64,000 nt of DNA from an uncultured Oscillospiraceae bacterium (GTDB lineage: Bacteria > Bacillota > Clostridia > Oscillospirales > Ruminococcaceae): NCBI GenBank assembly GCA_910589145.1, contig CAJUSD010000016.1, forward strand, positions 14,917 through 78,916. Reading direction: 5' to 3'. Shown piece after piece: positions 25,270-34,731 of the stretch. Both the position numbers and the translations under genes were made by a program. The stretch's first letter is position 1; each line of letters opens with the position of its first letter. The notes under the pieces were generated by a model. It was not told where the DNA came from and ran no database searches. It was given only the letters and a program-made list of their open reading frames with translations.

Positions 25270-26148
25270 ATGCAGACAAATCCTATTATTCAAGCTTCCC
25301 ATGTGTCTTTTGCCTATTACGATGCGGAAACGGAGCAGAAATCTGCCCCTGTTTTGCAAGACCTGACTTTAAACATTCAGCGTGGGGAAATGGTAGCTCT
25401 GTTAGGACATAACGGTTGTGGAAAGTCAACCATCGCTAAACATTTTAACGCTATCCTTGTACCAGATTCCGGGGATGTCCTGGTTGATGGGATTAATACA
25501 AAGGATGAAACACGGCTTTACGATATCCGCCAGCGGGTAGGGATGGTTTTCCAAAACCCGGATAACCAGATTGTAGCGACAATTGTTGAGGAAGATGCTG
25601 CCTTTGCACTGGAAAATATCGGGGTAGAGCCTTCTGAAATCCGCCGGAGGGTGGATGAAGCATTAAAAGCAGTTGGAATGTATGGATTCCGGGAACACTC
25701 CCCACACCAGCTTTCAGGCGGCCAGAAACAGAGGGTTGCTATTGCGGGCATTATTGCTATGAGGCCGGATGTAATTGTCCTGGACGAGCCAACCGCTATG
25801 CTGGATCCCAGAGGCCGCCGCGAGGTAATCGCCACAGTCCGACAACTTAACCGGGATTTTGGAATTACAGTGGTGCTGATTACCCATTATATGGATGAAG
25901 CTGTACAATGTGACCGCGTTGTGGTGATGGAGAAGGGGAAAGTTCTTCTTGATGACCTGCCGAAAAAGGTTTTTTCCCATGTTTCTGTGCTGAAAGGCGT
26001 CGGGCTTGATGTTCCGCAGGTTACAGAACTATTTGATGGGCTGGCAAAAGGCGGACTGAATCTTCCCAATGATATTATCAGTGAGCAGGAGTGCGCCGAT
26101 GAACTGGCAAAGCTTCTGGAAAGCGCTGGCATCCATGCGAATCTGTAA
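25270..26148 (+). CDS. ecfA1: ECF transporter ATPase EcfA1
   Basis: 292 residues. Walker A GHNGCGKST (46-54), Q-loop FQNPDNQ, signature LSGGQKQR, Walker B VLDEPTAMLDP and switch His in LITHYMDEA. With EcfA2 and EcfT it forms the shared energising module that powers vitamin or metal-binding S components. No S component is encoded here, so the module is probably the group II type serving several S proteins. First of three tightly linked ecf genes. Confidence 0.94.
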   Translation: MQTNPIIQASHVSFAYYDAETEQKSAPVLQDLTLNIQRGEMVALLGHNGCGKSTIAKHFNAILVPDSGDVLVDGINTKDETRLYDIRQRVGMVFQNPDNQIVATIVEEDAAFALENIGVEPSEIRRRVDEALKAVGMYGFREHSPHQLSGGQKQRVAIAGIIAMRPDVIVLDEPTAMLDPRGRREVIATVRQLNRDFGITVVLITHYMDEAVQCDRVVVMEKGKVLLDDLPKKVFSHVSVLKGVGLDVPQVTELFDGLAKGGLNLPNDIISEQECADELAKLLESAGIHANL

Positions 26149-26220
26149 ATAAGGAAAAGATTTTTCGTGGTGCAACACCCGATTTCTGGGGCTGCAACCA
26201 AAAAAGAAAGGGAAAGTCAA

Positions 26221-27090
26221 ATGGCAATCATTAAAACAGAACATTTAACCTATACCTATTCTTCAGGAACCCCCTTTGAAAAGGTTGCTATTGATGATAT
26301 CAACCTGGAAATTGAAGAAGGGGAGATAGTAGGGGTGATTGGTCATACCGGTTCCGGCAAATCTACCCTGATTCAGCATTTCAACGGCCTGGTGCGCCCT
26401 ACTTCGGGGAAGATATACATTGACGGCAAAGACATCTGGTCTGACCAGGTGAAAATTCGTGATGTAAGGTTTCAGGTAGGGCTGGTTTTCCAATACCCGG
26501 AGTATCAGCTTTTTGAAGAAACCGTCTTTAAAGATATTGCTTTTGGCCCTAAAAATATGGGTCTGTCAGAAGATGAAATTAAAAAACGTGTACTGGAAGC
26601 AGCGGATTTTGTCGAACTTCCTTCCTCTGCACTGGAAAAGTCTCCCTTTGAACTTTCCGGCGGTCAAAAACGGAGGGTTGCGATTGCAGGGGTTATTGCC
26701 ATGGAACCTAAAGTTTTGATTTTGGACGAGCCTACCGCAGGGCTTGACCCCAAAGGCAGAGATCATATTTTAGGACAGATTGTTCAATACCACAAAGAAA
26801 CAAAACGAACAGTGCTGATTGTCTCCCACAGTATGGAGGATGTTGCCAAGTTTGCCAAAAAGGTTCTGGTTATGAACCAATCTAAAATGTTCTGTTATGA
26901 CGATGTGGAAAAGGTTTTTTCCCAGTCAGGGGAAATTGCACAGATGGGGCTTGCTATCCCGCAGATTACACGTGTCTTTGTGGAACTGGCAAAGCGGGGC
27001 TATCCGGTTCATTCCAATGTCTATACTGTTTATCAGGCCAAGATGCAGCTTCTGCAGCTGTTGAAAGGAGGGAATCAGGCATGGCATTAA
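26221..27090 (+). CDS. ecfA2: ECF transporter ATPase EcfA2
   Basis: 289 residues. Walker A GHTGSGKST (41-49), FQYPEYQLFEETV, signature LSGGQKRR, Walker B ILDEPTAGLDP. The start is the ATG at 26221, preceded by AAAGGGAAAG; 18 further in-frame codons upstream lack support. Pairs with EcfA1 as the ATPase heterodimer. Overlaps ecfT by 10 bases. Confidence 0.94.
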   Translation: MAIIKTEHLTYTYSSGTPFEKVAIDDINLEIEEGEIVGVIGHTGSGKSTLIQHFNGLVRPTSGKIYIDGKDIWSDQVKIRDVRFQVGLVFQYPEYQLFEETVFKDIAFGPKNMGLSEDEIKKRVLEAADFVELPSSALEKSPFELSGGQKRRVAIAGVIAMEPKVLILDEPTAGLDPKGRDHILGQIVQYHKETKRTVLIVSHSMEDVAKFAKKVLVMNQSKMFCYDDVEKVFSQSGEIAQMGLAIPQITRVFVELAKRGYPVHSNVYTVYQAKMQLLQLLKGGNQAWH

Positions 27091-27893
27091 AAGATATTAC
27101 CATTGGGCAGTATTTTCCTGGACATTCCTTTGTCCATAAGATGGATCCTAGGATGAAAATGATTGTTACCTTTATATTTGTTATTATGCTGTTCTGCATT
27201 TCCCATCCCGCCGGGCTGCTGATTGGAGCTTTGTTTTTGGTGATTGCTTATGGAGTTTCCGGCATCCCTTACAGAATGATTTTGAAAAGTTTGAAACCTG
27301 TTGTTCCTATTATCTTTTTTACCGGGATATTGAACATCTTTTTTATTCAGGGCGATCCCTTGGTTCACTTCTGGTTTATTACTATTTATAAACAAGGGGT
27401 CAGCACAGCCCTTTTTATGGCAGCAAGAATTATTCTGCTGATCGCTGGGACCTCCCTGCTGACTTATACCTCGTCTCCAATTTCCCTTACAGACGCCATT
27501 GAACAGCTTTTTGGCCCTTTGAAAAAGCTTCGTTTTCCTGTTCATGAACTGGCTATGATGATGACAATTGCTTTAAGGTTTATTCCAACTTTGATTGAGG
27601 AAACCGATAAAATTATGAACGCCCAGAAAGCCAGAGGCGCAGATATGGAATCTGGTGGCTTGATGCAAAGGGCAAAAGCCTTAATTCCAATTTTAATCCC
27701 GCTGTTTGTTTCAGCTTTCCGCCGGGCGGATGAGTTGGCATTAGCTATGGAATGCAGATGTTATCACGGCGGAGAGGGAAGAACCAGAATGCGGCAGTTA
27801 AAATATTCTTATCGGGATGCAGCGGCTTTAGGCGTAATAGCTCTATGTTTTGCGGGAGTATTTTTGTTAAACCGCCTTCCGCCTTTGTTGTAA
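27081..27893 (+). CDS. ecfT: ECF transporter transmembrane protein EcfT
   Basis: 270 residues with several membrane helices and the cytoplasmic coupling motifs KARGAD and a second A-R-G-like segment (AMECRCY). It links the ATPases to S components. AAAGGAGG precedes the ATG, and the start overlaps the end of ecfA2. truA follows 78 bases later, the usual Firmicutes order. Confidence 0.94.
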   Translation: MALKDITIGQYFPGHSFVHKMDPRMKMIVTFIFVIMLFCISHPAGLLIGALFLVIAYGVSGIPYRMILKSLKPVVPIIFFTGILNIFFIQGDPLVHFWFITIYKQGVSTALFMAARIILLIAGTSLLTYTSSPISLTDAIEQLFGPLKKLRFPVHELAMMMTIALRFIPTLIEETDKIMNAQKARGADMESGGLMQRAKALIPILIPLFVSAFRRADELALAMECRCYHGGEGRTRMRQLKYSYRDAAALGVIALCFAGVFLLNRLPPLL

Positions 27894-27970
27894 AAATTTT
27901 TTCTGGAATACCCCCGGTTTTTGACTTTTCAAGCCTTTCCAAAGGTTTATAATAGAAAGGAGCAAAGGCT

Positions 27971-28747
27971 TTGCGCACACTTCTTTTTTCCATCGCTTAT
28001 GATGGGAGGAATTACCATGGCTTTCAGGTGCAGAAAAACGCTGTCACGGTGGAACAAGTATTTCAGGATGCTGTGGAAGTTGTTTTTGGCAGCCGGCTCC
28101 CCATTAAAGGGTGTTCCCGTACCGACTCAGGGGTTCACGCCAACCAGTTCTGCATTTCTATGGAAACACAAAGCCGGATTCCGTGCGATAAAGCGGTTTT
28201 GGCTATGAATTGTAACTTACCGCCGGATATAGCTGTAACAGCCTGCCGCGAAGTCCCGGAAGGCTTCCACGCAAGGTACAACTGTACCGGAAAAGAATAT
28301 CTATACCGTATTTTAAACCGGACAGCCCGTGATCCCTTTTCCCATCATCTAGCGCTGCATTATCCATATTCGTTAGATGTGGAAACACTGCACAATGTTT
28401 GTCAGGATTTTATAGGCTATCATAATTTTTCTGCATTTTGCAGTTCCGGTTCCAGCGTGGAAGATACTCGAAGGACTGTCTTTCGGGCAAGCGTTGAGAG
28501 AAAAGGGGATTTTGTAGAATTCCTTGTAGCGGGAGATGGATTTTTATATAATATGGTGCGGATTATGACAGGGACGCTATTGGGAATTTCCAGGGGTGAA
28601 ATTCCACAGAACGGTATTCCTGATATTATAGAGAGCGGGGAGCGCCGGAAAGCAGGAATAACTGCTCCTCCATGGGGGCTGTACCTGAACCGGGTTTTTT
28701 ATCCCAATATAGGGGACTCACAGGAAAAAACAAGCGGCCAACAGTAA
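27971..28747 (+). CDS. truA: tRNA pseudouridine(38-40) synthase TruA
   Basis: 258 residues. FSIAYDGRNYHGFQ at the N-terminus, catalytic Asp52 in CSRTDSGVHA, and FLYNMVRIMTGTLL near the C-terminus. It isomerises uridines 38-40 in many tRNAs. The start is a TTG preceded by AAAGGAGC; a downstream ATG would lose the first strand. Fourth gene of the ecf operon. Confidence 0.95.
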   Translation: MRTLLFSIAYDGRNYHGFQVQKNAVTVEQVFQDAVEVVFGSRLPIKGCSRTDSGVHANQFCISMETQSRIPCDKAVLAMNCNLPPDIAVTACREVPEGFHARYNCTGKEYLYRILNRTARDPFSHHLALHYPYSLDVETLHNVCQDFIGYHNFSAFCSSGSSVEDTRRTVFRASVERKGDFVEFLVAGDGFLYNMVRIMTGTLLGISRGEIPQNGIPDIIESGERRKAGITAPPWGLYLNRVFYPNIGDSQEKTSGQQ

Positions 28748-28762
28748 AGGAAGGAACATTCA

Positions 28763-29941
28763 ATGGCTCAACTGACCCAAATCAAAGATTTACAGCGCCG
28801 GCATAAATTTAAACAGCGGAAAAAGAACTTTTTGGCAATTCTGACGGCTATGGCAATTGTATGTCTTTTTCTTTATATGAATACGTCGGAAGATTTCCAG
28901 GAATTCTTACAATCCACTGTTTTGGGGCCTTCTTATCAGCAGGGCGAAGGGTTTCCAGTGGAATTTGTAGGAAAAGACGTTATTTCTATGCAGTCTTTGA
29001 GTGATGGACGGTTAGGTGTGCTGAACAGCTCTAAATTAACAGTAGTAAATCTAGGAGGGGGAACAGATTTGGAGGTTTCCCATCAAATGCCCAGCCCAAG
29101 GGCGATTTTCAGCGGAGACAGAATTCTTTTATATGATTTTGGGGGTAAGGCCTGGAAGCTGTACAGCGGCAGCCGGGAATTAAACACCCAAACCCTGGAA
29201 TATCCGATTTATGGCGCAGATATGGTGGAAAATGGCGTTTTCGCCATAGCCAGCGGCTCAAAACAATATCTTTCAACCGCAATTGTATACACCAGGGAAC
29301 AAAATATGGAATTCCAATGGGATTCCTCAGATAAGATTATTACAAATTTGGAACTTGAAGATACAGGCCGGGAGATCGCATTTACAGCTATTTCTGCTCG
29401 GGGCGGGGAATTGTGTACACATCTTTTTATTTACCGCTTTGACCGGGAAGAACCAGTTGCATCTTTTGACTTTCCAGGGGAAATTACCATTTCCCTGCAA
29501 TACCGCTATAATGGCAGTTTAACCCTTTTGACGGATCGAAGCCTATATATTATAAATGGTGCTGGAAAGCTTACAGGTACGGTTGATTTTGAGGGGGAAA
29601 CAGTATCAGCTTATGCGGATCAAATGGATCGTTATACTGTGGTGGTATTGGGAGATTACAGCAATACAAAAATCTGTCGCGTAGTTCTCTATAACATGAA
29701 AGGGGAGCAAAGTATTTCCTTTACAATGAATTATCCGGTAAAGCAAATTAAAAGCAATGGCAGTTATCTATATATTTACAATGAAAGAGGATTATACCAG
29801 TTTGGGGATGATGGGCTTGTCCGAATGTTCCTGCCTGTGTTGAATATGATAGATTTTGTACCAGGGGACAACAGCACAGTTTATTATATGACCTTCGACG
29901 GGCTTGAAAAAGGCTCTATGGAACGTTCCAGCACCTATTGA
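28763..29941 (+). CDS. DUF5711-like membrane-anchored beta-propeller protein
   Basis: 392 residues. A basic N-terminus is followed by one membrane helix (FLAILTAMAIVCLFLYMN, about 24-41), then an external domain of repeated short beta strands (for example SLSDGRLGVLNSSKLTVVNL), consistent with a degenerate beta-propeller. Family assignment to DUF5711 is from memory of similar clostridial proteins; function unknown. It begins 15 bases after truA and is followed by a CvpA-like gene, so all are likely one transcript. Confidence 0.7.
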   Translation: MAQLTQIKDLQRRHKFKQRKKNFLAILTAMAIVCLFLYMNTSEDFQEFLQSTVLGPSYQQGEGFPVEFVGKDVISMQSLSDGRLGVLNSSKLTVVNLGGGTDLEVSHQMPSPRAIFSGDRILLYDFGGKAWKLYSGSRELNTQTLEYPIYGADMVENGVFAIASGSKQYLSTAIVYTREQNMEFQWDSSDKIITNLELEDTGREIAFTAISARGGELCTHLFIYRFDREEPVASFDFPGEITISLQYRYNGSLTLLTDRSLYIINGAGKLTGTVDFEGETVSAYADQMDRYTVVVLGDYSNTKICRVVLYNMKGEQSISFTMNYPVKQIKSNGSYLYIYNERGLYQFGDDGLVRMFLPVLNMIDFVPGDNSTVYYMTFDGLEKGSMERSSTY

Positions 29942-29975
29942 CGCTACATAAATTAATTTCTGAAAAAAGGATGTG

Positions 29976-30689
29976 ATGGATTTGCAGGAAATAATGCCTT
30001 TAATATTAGATGTGGGGCTTATGGCTGCTGTATTCCTGATTGTTTTTATGGCAGCGCGAAAAGGATTTGTAGCGGCGGCAGTGGATTTGGTGGGATATGT
30101 CGTTTCGCTGGCTGCATCCTGGATGCTTGCCGGGACTGCTGCTCAATGGTGCTATACTAACTTTTTGCGGGATAAGATTTTAAAGAAAACGGCATCTGTT
30201 TTAAGGGAATACTTTTCAGTGGAAGATGTGATAGAAAATTTAGAAAATGTTATTGAAGATCTTCCTGCTGTTTTGACAAACATGCTTTCCTTTGAATTGG
30301 ATGAGGTTTCCTTAAGGCTTGAGGGGATTGGAAACTCTGCTTTCAGTTTAGCGGAAACTTTTACAGATTCCATTATTGGCCCCAGTGTAGTGGGAATGAT
30401 ACGATGGGTAATCTTTTTGATTTTATTTTCTCTTATGCTGTTTATTGTTCATGTATGTTCCAAGCTTTTAAGAGAACTGCGCCGCCTGCCTGTAATCGGC
30501 ACCGCCAATAGTCTGCTGGGCGGTGTAGTAGGATTCATAGAGGTTATTCTCTTAATCTTTGCCTTTACAACTGCCCTCCACCTGTTTTTTGCATTGACAA
30601 ACGACTCTGTTACATGGCTGTGCAGCGATACGGTAAGGGCTACCAATATTTTAAGCAAGCTTTATCGCTATAATCCGCTTTTAAAATAA
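29976..30689 (+). CDS. CvpA-like membrane protein
   Basis: 237 residues with four hydrophobic helices arranged as in CvpA (MAARKGFVAAAVDLVGYVVSLAASW near the N-terminus). CvpA-like proteins are needed for colicin V export in E. coli but have no fixed role in Clostridia. A GTG at 29973 immediately precedes the ATG at 29976; the RBS is AAAAAAGGA. It ends the ecf-truA transcript; the next 286 bases before clpE hold a TATAAT at 30829 with no good -35, and no CtsR-type GGTCAAA repeat. Confidence 0.75.
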   Translation: MDLQEIMPLILDVGLMAAVFLIVFMAARKGFVAAAVDLVGYVVSLAASWMLAGTAAQWCYTNFLRDKILKKTASVLREYFSVEDVIENLENVIEDLPAVLTNMLSFELDEVSLRLEGIGNSAFSLAETFTDSIIGPSVVGMIRWVIFLILFSLMLFIVHVCSKLLRELRRLPVIGTANSLLGGVVGFIEVILLIFAFTTALHLFFALTNDSVTWLCSDTVRATNILSKLYRYNPLLK

Positions 30690-30975
30690 ATCTACGCATA
30701 AGCGGAATCTTTTGGAAAAGTTGACAAAGTTCTCCAGACGTGATAAGGTATCTATACGGCAGGTTCGGCTTTAGTCTGGATTCATAATCAATCTGTTTTG
30801 TAGACATGAATTTTTCATACTAACGAGGTATAATATAAAAAAATGTCTTTATTTCTTTTTTAGAAAAGCAACGTTAATATATGGAAGTTTATATATGAGC
30901 CATTCGCTTTAGAGCCGCCGTTTACAGGTGTTTCGGCTGTTTGGCTATAACAGAAAATTGAGGTGAAACTACAGG

Positions 30976-33321
30976 ATGAATTTTGTATGCAGCCGTTGTA
31001 AAAAGCGGATGGCGGTCGTTTTTATGACCCGCCTGGAGGGGGATAAAACCGTAAATGAAGGTTTATGCCTGAAATGTGCAAAGGAACTTGGAATTCAGCC
31101 GGTAAATGAAATGATGGAAAAAATGGGGATTACCGACGATGAAATCGAAGCCATGGGTGAACAGATGGAAGAAGCTTTGGACAGCATCCAGGGGGAAGAC
31201 GGCTTTGAAATGGGCGGCGCACAGGCGCAGCCATTCCCGTTTTTGCAGCAGTTATTTGGCGGCGGAAAAAGTAAAGATGAGAAATCATCTGAATCTTCTG
31301 CATCACCGCTTCCTGCTAATGCAGACAATGCCAAGCCGGAGGAAAAAGAGCCAATCCGAACCCGCAGCCAACAGCAGCAGGCAGATGACCGCTCTAAAAA
31401 ACGCAGCCGGAGAAAATATCTGGACAACTTCTGTGAAAATTTAACGGAGAAAGCCAGGCAGGGCCGTTTGGATAATATCATTGGACGGGATCGGGAAACC
31501 GAACGCCTGCTGCAAATTTTAGGCAGGCGCAATAAAAACAATCCCTGTTTGATCGGGGAACCCGGAGTCGGAAAAACTGCTATTGTGGAAGGGCTGGCGT
31601 TAAAGATTGCAGAGGGAAAAGCTCCATCCCGTCTTCAGGATAAAGAGGTTTTCCTGCTGGATTTAGCTGCGCTGGTTGCTGGGACACAGTTCCGCGGACA
31701 GTTTGAGAGCCGTGTGAAAGGTTTAGTAGATGAGGTGAAACGGGAAGGGAATATAATCCTGTTTATTGACGAGGTGCACAATCTGGTAGGGGCGGGGGAC
31801 TCCGAGGGTTCCATGAACGCCGCGAATATTTTAAAGCCGGCTTTATCCAGGGGGGAAATTCAGGTAGTAGGTGCAACGACTTTTTCTGAGTACCGCAAAT
31901 ATATTGAAAAAGATGCTGCTCTGGAACGCCGTTTCCAGCCTGTAACTGTAGAAGAACCCAATATTTCCGATACCATTGAGGTTTTAAAGGGAATACGCAA
32001 ATATTATGAACAATTCCACAGGGTGCTTGTTCCTGACGAAACTGTTGAAATGGCTGTTCGATTATCTGAAAGGTATATCACAGATCGTTTCTTACCGGAT
32101 AAAGCTATTGACTTAATGGACGAATCCTGCTCTTATGCTACCCTGAAAAATACCTCTCTGGCAGAATACGACTCTTTATGTGAGCGTGTAGATCGGCTTA
32201 CTGAACAAATTCAAGTGATGCAAAATGAACAGAACATTGATTATGAAAAACTGGCAAGATTGAGGGCAGAACACATTCGCTGTTCCAATCACATGGAGGA
32301 ACTTCAACGTGAAGCGGTGGACAGGCCCATTACTTTGGAGGATCTTGCTGCCGTGATTGAAATTTGGACGGGGATTCCTGCGTCCAGAGTTCGTCAGAAT
32401 GAAATGAAACGCATGTCTTCGCTGGAAGATGTTCTGAAAAAACGGGTGATTGGCCAGGATGAGGCGATTAAGGCAGTTGCCAATGCAGTTAGACGCTCCC
32501 GCGTTCAAATCTCCAGCCGCCGCCGTCCGGCTTCCTTTATTTTCGTAGGACCTACCGGGGTTGGCAAAACAGAGCTGGTAAAGGCGCTTTCCCATGAACT
32601 CTTTGATGCTACTGAGCCGTTAATTCGCCTTGATATGTCCGAGTATATGGAGAAACATGCAGTTTCCAAGTTAATTGGTTCACCTCCTGGCTATATCGGT
32701 TATGACGAGGCTGGGCAGTTAACTGAAAAAGTTCGCCGTAAGCCCTATTCGGTTGTGCTCTTTGATGAAATTGAAAAAGCCCATCCTGATGTGATGAATA
32801 TTCTTTTACAGATTTTGGATGAGGGCAGGATTACCGATTCCCAGGGGAGAAGGGTTTCTTTTGAAAATACGATCATTGTTATGACGTCAAATGCTGGCAG
32901 TGACCGGAAGGGGAATTCTTTGGGTTTTGCCAGGTCGGATGCAGAAATCTCTAAGGACAAAGCGATGAAGGCTTTATCTGAGTTTTTACGTCCTGAGTTT
33001 TTAGGCCGCGTTGATGAAATTGTTACTTTCCGTCCGCTGGATCAAAAGGATTATGGGTTGATTGCTGAACTGCTGCTCGATGAGCTGAAAGCTCCTATGG
33101 AGGAAAAAAGTATTGCATTCGGCTATAGCCAGGAGGCTGTGGATTGGATTGCCAAAAAAGCGTTTGCGGATAAGTCCAGCGGGGCTAGGTCTATCCGCAA
33201 AGTGATACGCCGGGAAGCCGAAGACCAACTGGCAATGCTTTTAGTCGAAAAGGGCGATAACCTGCCAAGGGAAATTCGCGTTATTGTGAAAGATGATAAA
33301 CTTGCATTAGACGTTACTTGA
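30976..33321 (+). CDS. ClpE/ClpC-like AAA+ unfoldase with N-terminal zinc finger
   Basis: 781 residues. The N-terminus has a four-Cys zinc finger (CSRCKK...CLKCAKEL) as in ClpE, instead of Clp-N repeats. A disordered linker precedes AAA domain 1 (GEPGVGKTA; LFIDEVHNLVGAG), a coiled-coil middle segment (about 395-440), and AAA domain 2 (GPTGVGKTE; LFDEIEKAHPDV) with a C-terminal D2-small domain. Such proteins unfold substrates for ClpP. GAGGTG precedes the ATG. Monocistronic, with its own terminator. Confidence 0.9.
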   Translation: MNFVCSRCKKRMAVVFMTRLEGDKTVNEGLCLKCAKELGIQPVNEMMEKMGITDDEIEAMGEQMEEALDSIQGEDGFEMGGAQAQPFPFLQQLFGGGKSKDEKSSESSASPLPANADNAKPEEKEPIRTRSQQQQADDRSKKRSRRKYLDNFCENLTEKARQGRLDNIIGRDRETERLLQILGRRNKNNPCLIGEPGVGKTAIVEGLALKIAEGKAPSRLQDKEVFLLDLAALVAGTQFRGQFESRVKGLVDEVKREGNIILFIDEVHNLVGAGDSEGSMNAANILKPALSRGEIQVVGATTFSEYRKYIEKDAALERRFQPVTVEEPNISDTIEVLKGIRKYYEQFHRVLVPDETVEMAVRLSERYITDRFLPDKAIDLMDESCSYATLKNTSLAEYDSLCERVDRLTEQIQVMQNEQNIDYEKLARLRAEHIRCSNHMEELQREAVDRPITLEDLAAVIEIWTGIPASRVRQNEMKRMSSLEDVLKKRVIGQDEAIKAVANAVRRSRVQISSRRRPASFIFVGPTGVGKTELVKALSHELFDATEPLIRLDMSEYMEKHAVSKLIGSPPGYIGYDEAGQLTEKVRRKPYSVVLFDEIEKAHPDVMNILLQILDEGRITDSQGRRVSFENTIIVMTSNAGSDRKGNSLGFARSDAEISKDKAMKALSEFLRPEFLGRVDEIVTFRPLDQKDYGLIAELLLDELKAPMEEKSIAFGYSQEAVDWIAKKAFADKSSGARSIRKVIRREAEDQLAMLLVEKGDNLPREIRVIVKDDKLALDVT

Positions 33322-33324
33322 GAA

Positions 33325-33356
33325 AAAACGCCGCCGGACTTATCCGGCGGCGTTTT
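33325..33356. terminator. Bidirectional terminator
   Basis: A perfect 14-bp stem, AAAACGCCGCCGGA / TCCGGCGGCGTTTT, loop CTTA. It lies just after clpE-like and beyond the end of the converging alcohol dehydrogenase gene. Confidence 0.92.
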
Positions 33357-33405
33357 GAGATTAATGTTAATTCATTTTTTGTCTACAATTTATCAGGAAT
33401 TAATA

Positions 33406-34467
33406 TTACCACTTAATTTTGACCACAGGCTTAATGAGGTCTTTCGGCTTCTTGTCCATAACTTCAAATGCTTCGGGAATTTTATCAAAACCTTCATAAG
33501 TATAGTTGAGAAGTTTCTCTGGATGGACACGTCCCGCCTTGATAAGGTTGAGCAGCTTCTGGATACGTACCGCGCCGCCAGGGCAGAAGCCGCCGCGGAT
33601 TGTCACATCGCCCATTCCCAAAAATACCAGCGGTGTGGGGACGCTGTATACATCTGTGGCATCCAAGTAGTTTACATTGGATACAGTGCCATTAGGCTTA
33701 ACAACCATAAGCGCCTGGTTCATCGTTGCAGCGTTTCCGCCAGCGATGATAACGCTGTCCGCCTGCCCGCCTGCCAAAGAGAGGATCTGCTGTACCACGT
33801 CGCCGTCCTTATAGCTTACAATATCCGTAGCTCCATATTCTTTAGCAAGTGCGACACAGTTGGGACGGGTGCCAATAGCGATAATCTTTCCGGCTCCCAG
33901 CAAAGCCGCCCCTGCAACAGCCATCAAGCCAACGGGGCCGATTCCGAAAACAACCACGGTATCGCCTAACTGGATATTAGCCATCTCCGCGCCATACATA
34001 CCGGTGGACATCATGTCCGTGGTCATCAGAGCAGCTTCCATGGATACCCCTTCCGGCAGCAGCACCAGGTTCGCATCAGCGTTGTTGCAGGAGAAGAACT
34101 CGGCAAAAATACCGTCCTTTTGGGTAAGGAATTTGAAGCTGGCAGCAGTACCAAAGTCGTGGGCGTTGTTGCCGCCCTTGCGCTGGACACCGGGAGCCTC
34201 CCAGTCAGGAGTGGTGCAGGGAACTACGACAATATCCCCAGGTTTGAAATTCTTGACCATGGAGCCCACTTCGACCACTTCGCCAATGGCTTCATGTCCT
34301 AAAATCCGATCCTCTACGGGGCCGCTCCCGCCGTGCATCATATGGGTATCAGAAGAGCAGGGAGCTACCATCAGGGGTCGCAGTATTGCGTCCATTGGCC
34401 CCGCTGCTGGCTTTTCATGTTCCAACCAGCCGGGTTCTCCAACACGGATCATTCCATAACCTTTCAT
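33406..34467 (-). CDS. NADP-dependent secondary alcohol dehydrogenase
   Basis: 353 residues, zinc medium-chain dehydrogenase. It closely follows the Thermoanaerobacter brockii/Clostridium beijerinckii isopropanol dehydrogenase pattern: MKGYGMI..., catalytic zinc ligands Cys37, His58-Glu59 (GHEA) and the Asp in TTDMMSTG, NADP fold VFGIGPVGLMAVAG and GTRPNC, and C-terminal KPKDLIKPVV. It interconverts secondary alcohols and ketones. By eye it is more GC-rich than its neighbours. GGAGG-type RBS upstream; no neighbouring fermentation genes. Confidence 0.9.
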   Translation of the reverse strand: MKGYGMIRVGEPGWLEHEKPAAGPMDAILRPLMVAPCSSDTHMMHGGSGPVEDRILGHEAIGEVVEVGSMVKNFKPGDIVVVPCTTPDWEAPGVQRKGGNNAHDFGTAASFKFLTQKDGIFAEFFSCNNADANLVLLPEGVSMEAALMTTDMMSTGMYGAEMANIQLGDTVVVFGIGPVGLMAVAGAALLGAGKIIAIGTRPNCVALAKEYGATDIVSYKDGDVVQQILSLAGGQADSVIIAGGNAATMNQALMVVKPNGTVSNVNYLDATDVYSVPTPLVFLGMGDVTIRGGFCPGGAVRIQKLLNLIKAGRVHPEKLLNYTYEGFDKIPEAFEVMDKKPKDLIKPVVKIKW

Positions 34468-34596
34468 ATAAACAGTACCTCCATTTTTCTGGGCATTGTT
34501 ACCCTGTTTTGTATTATTATACTGCTTTTTTATAGGATTTCAATATTGAAATAGACATAAGTATATTTTCTGTGCGGCAAAATTTTAAAAAAACTC

Positions 34597-34625
34597 TTGC
34601 CAATCCCACCCAGATATGCTATACT
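34597..34625 (+). promoter_or_regulatory. Promoter of rpsB
   Basis: TTGCCA (34597-34602), a 17-base spacer, and TATACT (34620-34625), leaving a ~100-base leader before rpsB. Confidence 0.85.
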
Positions 34626-34731
34626 TACCAGGTAATACGCACGTTTCCGCAAGAACCTGAATGGTGCAGCAAAAACTCACCCAAACGGCGCGGAAGCGGA
34701 GGTACAAAAACCATATCAGGAGGATTTAAAC

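Noticed and set aside
33355..33969. 204-codon plus-strand frame opposite the alcohol dehydrogenase
   Set aside because: Shadow of a convincing zinc dehydrogenase on the other strand.
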